A program made the position numbers and the translations under genes. From contig NC_134102.1 of assembly GCF_000715075.1 (NCBI RefSeq), forward strand, positions 47,253,348 to 47,317,347: a stretch of DNA of 64,000 nucleotides, given 5' to 3'. Below are positions 58,176 to 64,000 of the stretch, piece by piece. Below the pieces are notes generated by a model, which was given only the letters and a program-made list of their open reading frames with translations, was not told the DNA's origin and did no database searches. The DNA is from Nicotiana tabacum. Its lineage: Eukaryota; Streptophyta; Magnoliopsida; Solanales; Solanaceae. The number at the start of each line of letters is the position of its first letter. The first letter of the stretch is position 1.

Positions 58176-61100
58176 TGTAACACCCCCAAAAATTTCGAAG
58201 TACTTGAGTGCTAGTAAGAAAGTAGATGTACACTAATTATATTATTTTCTGTGTAAACAAGGAATATTATACGAATTATATCAATTGATCATAATAATAT
58301 ATGTATGAAGTGCATTAAGAATAGTTTATGGTCAAAGAAGAGCCTCAAGGCTAAGGCAAGTTGAAAATTTCATGATAGAATAAAGTTTCAAGTGAGTTCG
58401 CACAAGACCTAACTTTAAACGAGCATCTCTATCTGGATATGAAGAGTTATATCGTCTATTCCCTATCACATTAAATCCCTTTGGGTCTAGTTTCCAACGC
58501 TGCAAACCGTTCATCATTTGGACATTCCTACAAGACGTTATGACCAAATTACCAAAGGCTGAAAAAATGCGATTCTGCGACCAATTCTGCGATCGCAGAA
58601 GTAGTTATGCGGCCGCAAAATGGTGGCAGACCTGTCCAGTGAAGCCCATTTCTGGGCATCAATTTTGCGGTGCATTTTGTGAACCGCATACCCATTTTGC
58701 GGTCCATTATGTTACCGCAGACCTGCTTTCGGAGGGTTAATTTTTTTATTTTCATAACCTGGCCCCATTTTGATAAATAGCCTTTGGGGCTTATTTTGGG
58801 GTAATTTTCTGAGGGTTTTAGAGAGAGGTGAGAGCATTTTAGAAAGAGAAGGAGGGAACCTAACATTATAATTATCTAATATTGCACCAATCTTCAAGAA
58901 TCAAGGAAGCTAATCACAAGATCTTCATCTAAGAGGTAAGGTTCCATACCCTAGTTTCCAATTTTGAATTTGGGTAAAGGATGGTTGATTTGGAGTATGA
59001 TTCTTGGGTATAAGAGTATTATTTACACATGCTTGTACTAATAAGGTTTGTGGAAAGATTGTTGATCTCAAATAAGTAAAGATTGGATTGTGGAGTGAGG
59101 GAAATCTTGTAGAAGAACCTTGTAGTTAGATTTACACACCTAGTGTTTGATAAAATGCTCAAATGAGCTGAGATCATGAATATCTTCCTAATAATAGTTC
59201 AATTTTGTTATGTCTCAAAATAGATTGGGATTGATATAATTTTCGGAACGTTGTAGTAATTTAAGAAAAGCTCAAAGCAAGGTATGTTGGCTAAACTTCT
59301 TTGATAGAATTGAATTCCACGATGCTCTTGTAAGCCCCGAGTTATTCTTTATAAATCAATTATTCCAAATAAGCTTTGTGTTGAAAGGTATATATTCAAA
59401 ATGTATTTCGGATACTTTTATCATATGATGTTATCCTTCGAGAATGTGTTCAAAGCATGAGTTGGGTATAAAAATATTATGACTCCAAGTAGCGTTTCAA
59501 GTGAAAGCTATTATGCCAAATTGTGTAAGAAGTCTCAATGTACATAAGACTCTTATTTGCTCATAGGTGTACTAAAAGTCATGATTTGAGATTCTTTGTT
59601 GTCGATAATTTATAAAGATGCTTGAAAGTGAAAGTAGTGAGTTGGGGATATAAAGTGTAGACATCGTGCCAATAATGAAAGTTATGATTGTGGCCAATAG
59701 AGCCAATGAAATGAAATGATGTGTGAAATATGATGATGAGTATTGAAAGTAATGAAATAAAAGTATGGAATATAAGATACGGCCACTGTGCCATGAATGA
59801 AGAATAATATGTATGGCAAAAAGGGAACCAATGAAATAATGATGTTGTATGTAATTGAAAGTGCTAATTAAGTGATAGTATGAAGATCAAATGTGGTTGT
59901 TCGCCTAAATGAGAATTATGAGGTGTTTTATGTCCCAATGGTTTCAACTATAGTTGTATGCTTCTGAAATAATATATGTAAATAACTTCGATGTTAAGAA
60001 CTCAAGAATCATGAACTTAGCTAATGACCTCAAGATGTCAAATGAGTAAATAACGAGATGGAAAGGAGATGTCCTATGCTAAATGATGATGAACTTTGAG
60101 AAAGGAAATTGGGCTTATGTGCCATTGAAATTGACTTATTGATTCACCATGCATGTGCTAATGTAATGTGTTGTGTTTCTCCATGATGGGCATGAACTTG
60201 AAGTGTTCCAATGATCCGGGAATTTACGACCTTAATGTAATGTTAATCATGTCGCTTTGAGTTTATACATGGTTATATACATAATGATGTGTTATGAACC
60301 CTATGGGCGGTCTATGAAACGAATAGGTATATCTTGTTATGAAATCCTATGGACGGTCTATGAAACGCATAGGTATATTGTATTATTAAATCATGTGGAC
60401 GGTCTATGAAACGCACATGTGTATTGTGTAAGTAAACACTGTGAACGGTCTATGAAACGCACAGGTGTATTGTGTAAGTAAACATTGTGAACGGTCTATG
60501 AAACGCACAGGTGTATCTTATGGTATATGTGAATCATGTGGACGGTCTATGAAACGCATAGGTGTATAATATCATATGTGAACACTGTGAACGGCCTATG
60601 AAATGCACAGGTGTATTGTGTAAGTAAACACTATGAATGGTCTATAAAACGTACAGATATATTGTGTAAGTAAACACTGTGAACGGTCTATGAAACGCAC
60701 AAGTGTATCGTATGGTATATATGAATCCTATGAACGGTCTATGAAACGCATAGCTGTATAATATGATATGTGAACACTGTGAACGATCTATGAAATGCAC
60801 AGGTGAATTGTGTAAGTAAACACTGTGAACGGTCTATGAAACGCACAAGTGTATTGTATGGTATATATGAATCCTATGAACGGTCTATGAAACGTATAGG
60901 TGTATTGTGTATGAAATCCTATGAATGGTCTATGAAACGCATAGGTGTATAATATGATATGTGAAAACTAGGAACGGTCTATGAAATGCATAGGGTAAGA
61001 TAAGAGAGGGATATGGACGGTCAAGTGAGATGCATTGTCATCGCAAACATTATGAGCCATTTTCATTGGCCTTGTTTGTACATGTTGTTTCAATTACTTT

Positions 61101-62003
61101 ATATTATGTGTTCCGCGTATAGATCATATGGCTCAGTTGACCCTAAAAGAAGTTTAGAATGATGCAAGTATAATAAGGCTTGATATTTCAACCTACGCAA
61201 TATTTTGTAGTCTTTTGGCGTACGTTAATGAAAGAAATATGAAATGATATGATTGATATAAAAACAAAGGGTTTGATGTCTCGAATAAGACAGCCTAGCC
61301 GATCGGGTCGTGATCGAACTCCGTGCTAAGAGGACGGTGGTATTGGTATTGTGAATAATGGTATTATGAACAATGGTATATTGGTGCTAAGACTCACTAC
61401 TCTGAAATTATGGGAATTTACGTGACACTTGATGTTTTGGTATTGTTCGAGACTTTCATTGATTTTGTGATTATTCCTCCTTGTAATATTAATTGTTTTA
61501 TTGAGAGGGTGTTTAGTTATACATACTAGTACTATTCGACAGTACTAACGTCCCTTTTGTCGGGGGCGCTGCATCTTTTAATGGATGCAGGTATACTTCT
61601 ACATGATGATATGGATCTTTGGTAGGGATCTTCTGTGCATCAGATTATGGTGATCCTGCTACAATTCTAGCGGGCACTCGAGTCTAGTTGGTATTATGTA
61701 CATAGGTATCTATTGTCATAGAAGCTCCATGTACGATGTGGGTCATGTACTTAAGTTTTGAGTTTCGTCATGTATTTATGGTCACAGATATTTATGAAGC
61801 TATGTACCCATCACGAGTGAAAAAAGAAAAGAAAAAAAATTATGAGCCATTGAGCCAAATGTATTCAATATGAAAGTCATGATCTAATTATGTTTTGATA
61901 AATCATGCATGAGTTATGATAAGAGGTTGATGTAACGTAGGCTTGCTCGACTGGGTTCACTCAGTTGAGCGTCGGTTGCGCTCCTCGAGTTTGGGGCGTG
62001 ACA
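58176..62003 (+). repeat. LTR-C
   Basis: 3828 bp, TGTAACACCCC to TTTGGGGCGTGACA, then directly E5 LTR sequence. It is about 125 bp longer than LTR-B, mainly because of extra minisatellite units. ACTAG at 62004-62008 may be the target duplication; its partner on the left has been deleted. Confidence 0.93.
60297..60995 (+). repeat. 46-bp hairpin minisatellite in LTR-C, expanded
   Basis: Like the LTR-B array to about 60735, then additional units with TATGAACGGTCTATG and GTGAACGATCTATG (about 60735-60960) that LTR-B lacks. Confidence 0.92.
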
Positions 62004-63914
62004 ACTAGGCTCTATGTCTCAGCCATTCTAGGCTCGCTCATAGGCACTCGGCCACAGTAGGCTCGATATATAACTTACCACCTGATCAGAGGTTGCCCAA
62101 TAGGGGCCTACCCACCAATTATAGCTCGATGGTGGTGAAAATACTGTAATACTGTATATATATAGACTCTCTGCTCTTTTGGCTAAAAGAAGACAATAAT
62201 GAACTAAATATAAAGTCCCGATAAGGGAGAGTACTGTAACTTATGAGACTAGGATAATGTACATAAGTTCAGGAATACGAACTTCTCTTTATGTCTCGTT
62301 ATCAAACTCATGTAGTTACGGGATCATGCCAAAATGAAGGAAAGGTTTAGTCTTAACATACCATAACTCCGTTGAGTCCTTAATACCTTCCAAGCAATTC
62401 TTCAAACAACTCAACTCAATCTACCACAACACAAGGAGATTCAAAATCAGTGTTGAGTAAAGGCTAAGTCTGCAACTTAAACTAGTAGCTCGTTACGTAA
62501 ATTTGGGCAGCATCTCCCCTGTAACTAGGCCCTTCTCCAATACCATATACCAACAACAACAAGAACAACATGTATGCATCATATTCTAACCTTATCTCCA
62601 TCTCAATATACCACAAAACAGCCCACACACCCTAATCACTTCATAAATAAAACGACAACCAAAGTAGTGTCAAATAACCTAAAAAATGTAATGACGAATG
62701 ACCAGCCCACCATTCTGTCATTATGTTGTGTTTCTACACACCTTGTCTCCTCCAAAACTCCATAAAACATCAGCACAAGAGGCCAACACGAGTGGACTAC
62801 AAAACAGTCCATTAAAAGTGAAATAAATCGAATTCACGGCTTCCGATCACCGTCCCGTGAGTTCTAATAATTAGAAAATAAATTTATCAACCTTCGTTGA
62901 CATTTAAAAGCTTAAATACTGAAAGTAGGCATTTTATTAACTATGAAGTACCTTCCTAAATTCAAACTACAAAGAAAAAGAGAGGCGATATAGTGATTCT
63001 TGATTTCGTACTCGGGATGTTATCTTCTTTGGAACCCTTGTAGATAGATTAAGGGTAAGTTTTTGGGGGCTCTCTGGTCGTGTTCTTGAAAAATTAAGAG
63101 AAAGACGATTTAAGACCTATATATATCAACTTTTGAAAAATCAAAGAGGTGCTAGCTTGGCACCCTAGCATTGGCCCTTCTTCTGATGCTTATATCTTTT
63201 TATATGGATGTTGTATGAATGAACGGTTAAGAGAGTTAGAAACTAAATTCAAAGACCTTTAATTTTATATATAATATGTCCCAAAAAAACCTCATATAGC
63301 ACACGAAATGTATTGCTCAAAAAGCTTCAGTGACACACCTACTTGTCATCTATGCAGTTTGCGCAGTCTCGCAAAACTGCACATATCTCTCTACTCCAAT
63401 GTCGTATCGACAAACGGTTTAATGCATTAGAAACTATACTCATAGATTGTTAATTTGATATATGGATAATCTCGTAATTCCTAGTAAATATGGAGAAATG
63501 CTTAGCTACATTTGACCTAATATTAAGCATATTTATGAATGTAACTTGTGATGATCTTTGCCAACTTTTGTTCCACAACTCGCTTGACTTCAAAACATAA
63601 CACACGACTATCATAAGACAAAAATAACTCATTACATAACCTCCTTAGAATTTTGAGCAGCCTAGACTCACCCCAAAGTATATGTTATAACATTCCCAAC
63701 TTGTCGACTTTCGACGAAACTTATTTTCTTCAATTGGTTTTGCTTCTAAGACTTCCAACCTTCTTGGTACTTGCAGTCCATGATCTTAAATATTTGTAAC
63801 CTCCAAGTTAACATGATTAACTTACTGTATGTACTTTCAAAGATGATCTCATTTCAGAGCTTACATCAATTGACTTACAACGTACTCTCACGTACAAAAC
63901 TATGGGGTGTAACA
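62004..63914 (-). repeat. E5 5' LTR, outer piece
   Basis: Matches 43167-45137 with scattered substitutions and indels, including loss of a segment near 63000 that is present at 44190-44215. It ends GGGGTGTAACA, followed by CTGGG, the mutated partner of the CCGGG target duplication at 42396-42400. Confidence 0.92.
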
Positions 63915-64000
63915 CTGGGGGCCTCGGTTGAGTTTCGGATGGTTAACGAATCAAATTTTGACTTAGAACAAAGCTGAGAATTTCTTCCTATAGATGCAAT
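63915..64000 (+). repeat. E4 3' LTR, resumed
   Basis: After the CTGGG target copy, GGCCTCGGTTGAGTTTCGG and the following bases match E4 5' LTR 34425-34503, continuing the LTR interrupted at 42400. It runs off the window. Confidence 0.9.

Larger units (their letters stand above)
50030..62003 (+). mobile_element. Tandem non-autonomous element: LTR-A/int/LTR-B/int/LTR-C
   Basis: Three LTRs in the same orientation separated by two 638-bp interiors. LTR-A lacks about its first 530 bp; LTR-B (3703 bp) and LTR-C (3828 bp) are complete. Each interior has an initiator-Met primer site, a leader hairpin and a terminal purine tract but no gag-pol. This is a large-LTR, minimal-interior family that would need proteins from autonomous relatives. 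The tandem form indicates homologous recombination after insertion. Confidence 0.93.
42401..63914 (-). mobile_element. E5: minus-strand non-autonomous element, relative of E2
   Basis: 3' LTR 42401-45137, polypurine tract, 4.7-kb interior, and a damaged 5' LTR in two pieces (49828-50029 and 62004-63914). Ends TGTCATTTCCC and GGGGTGTAACA on the plus strand give TGTTACACCCC...AATGACA on the minus strand. The primer site and about 270 bp of the inner end of the 5' LTR are deleted. The tandem family (50030-62003) lies inside the 5' LTR. Confidence 0.9.
33823..64000 (+). mobile_element. E4: chromodomain Ty3/gypsy element split by E5
   Basis: 5' LTR 33823-36611, initiator-Met primer site, broken gag-pol-chromodomain, polypurine tract, and a 3' LTR that starts at 41799, stops at 42400 and resumes at about 63915, running off the window. 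The interruption is the 21.5-kb E5 insertion with target duplication CCGGG/CTGGG. Many stops show it is an inactive copy. TTTTA at 33818-33822 is a candidate target duplication. Confidence 0.92.

Overview
The window is plant nuclear DNA made of nested LTR retrotransposons. I found no host gene, rRNA or tRNA gene. The Ty3/gypsy lineages (chromodomain Tekay/Del-like elements and an Ogre/Tat-like element), initiator-Met tRNA primer sites, very long LTRs (1.9-3.8 kb) and the style of the repeats suggest an angiosperm with a large repeat-rich genome. Solanaceae is my best guess; that is from recall of similar repeats, not from a search.

Layout, left to right. (1) 1-19097: minus-strand Ogre/Tat-like element. 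It has a partial 3' LTR (1-1738), a long 3' UTR carrying a minisatellite (about 1960-14455), broken integrase, RT-start and gag remnants (15960-17565), a tRNA-Arg(ACG)-type primer site (18900-18917) and the first bases of its 5' LTR (18922-19097). E1 (3081-13385), a full-length plus-strand chromodomain gypsy element, sits inside the minisatellite with a clean 5-bp target duplication. (2) 19098-26971: E2, plus-strand, long LTRs around a 4.35-kb interior with no recognisable gag-pol; its 3' LTR is cut by the next element. (3) 26972-about 33504: E3, minus-strand chromodomain gypsy element with 3' LTR and pol, stopping in the gag-protease linker. (4) 33505-33822: a reverse-oriented LTR fragment. 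(5) 33823 to the window end: E4, plus-strand chromodomain gypsy element. Its 3' LTR is split at 42400 and resumes at about 63915.

The 21.5-kb interruption of E4 is E5 (42401-63914), a minus-strand relative of E2 whose 5' LTR was in turn invaded by a plus-strand tandem, LTR-A/int/LTR-B/int/LTR-C (50030-62003). That tandem belongs to a non-autonomous family with 3.7-3.8-kb LTRs and only 638 bp of interior.

All gag-pol sequences are broken. Most in-frame stops I checked are explained by single C-to-T or G-to-A changes, as expected for long-methylated DNA. The most interesting signals are structural: a chimeric middle LTR that records unequal recombination and later conversion; a hairpin with a palindromic loop about 55 nt after the primer site in several families, resembling a retroviral dimer-initiation site; LTR and UTR minisatellites whose units are hairpins with matched changes in both arms; a perfect 7-bp hairpin at the LTR start with a compensatory change; and a conserved strand-biased non-coding interior shared by E2 and E5. 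Boundaries were read by eye and may be off by a few bases where no terminal motif is present.
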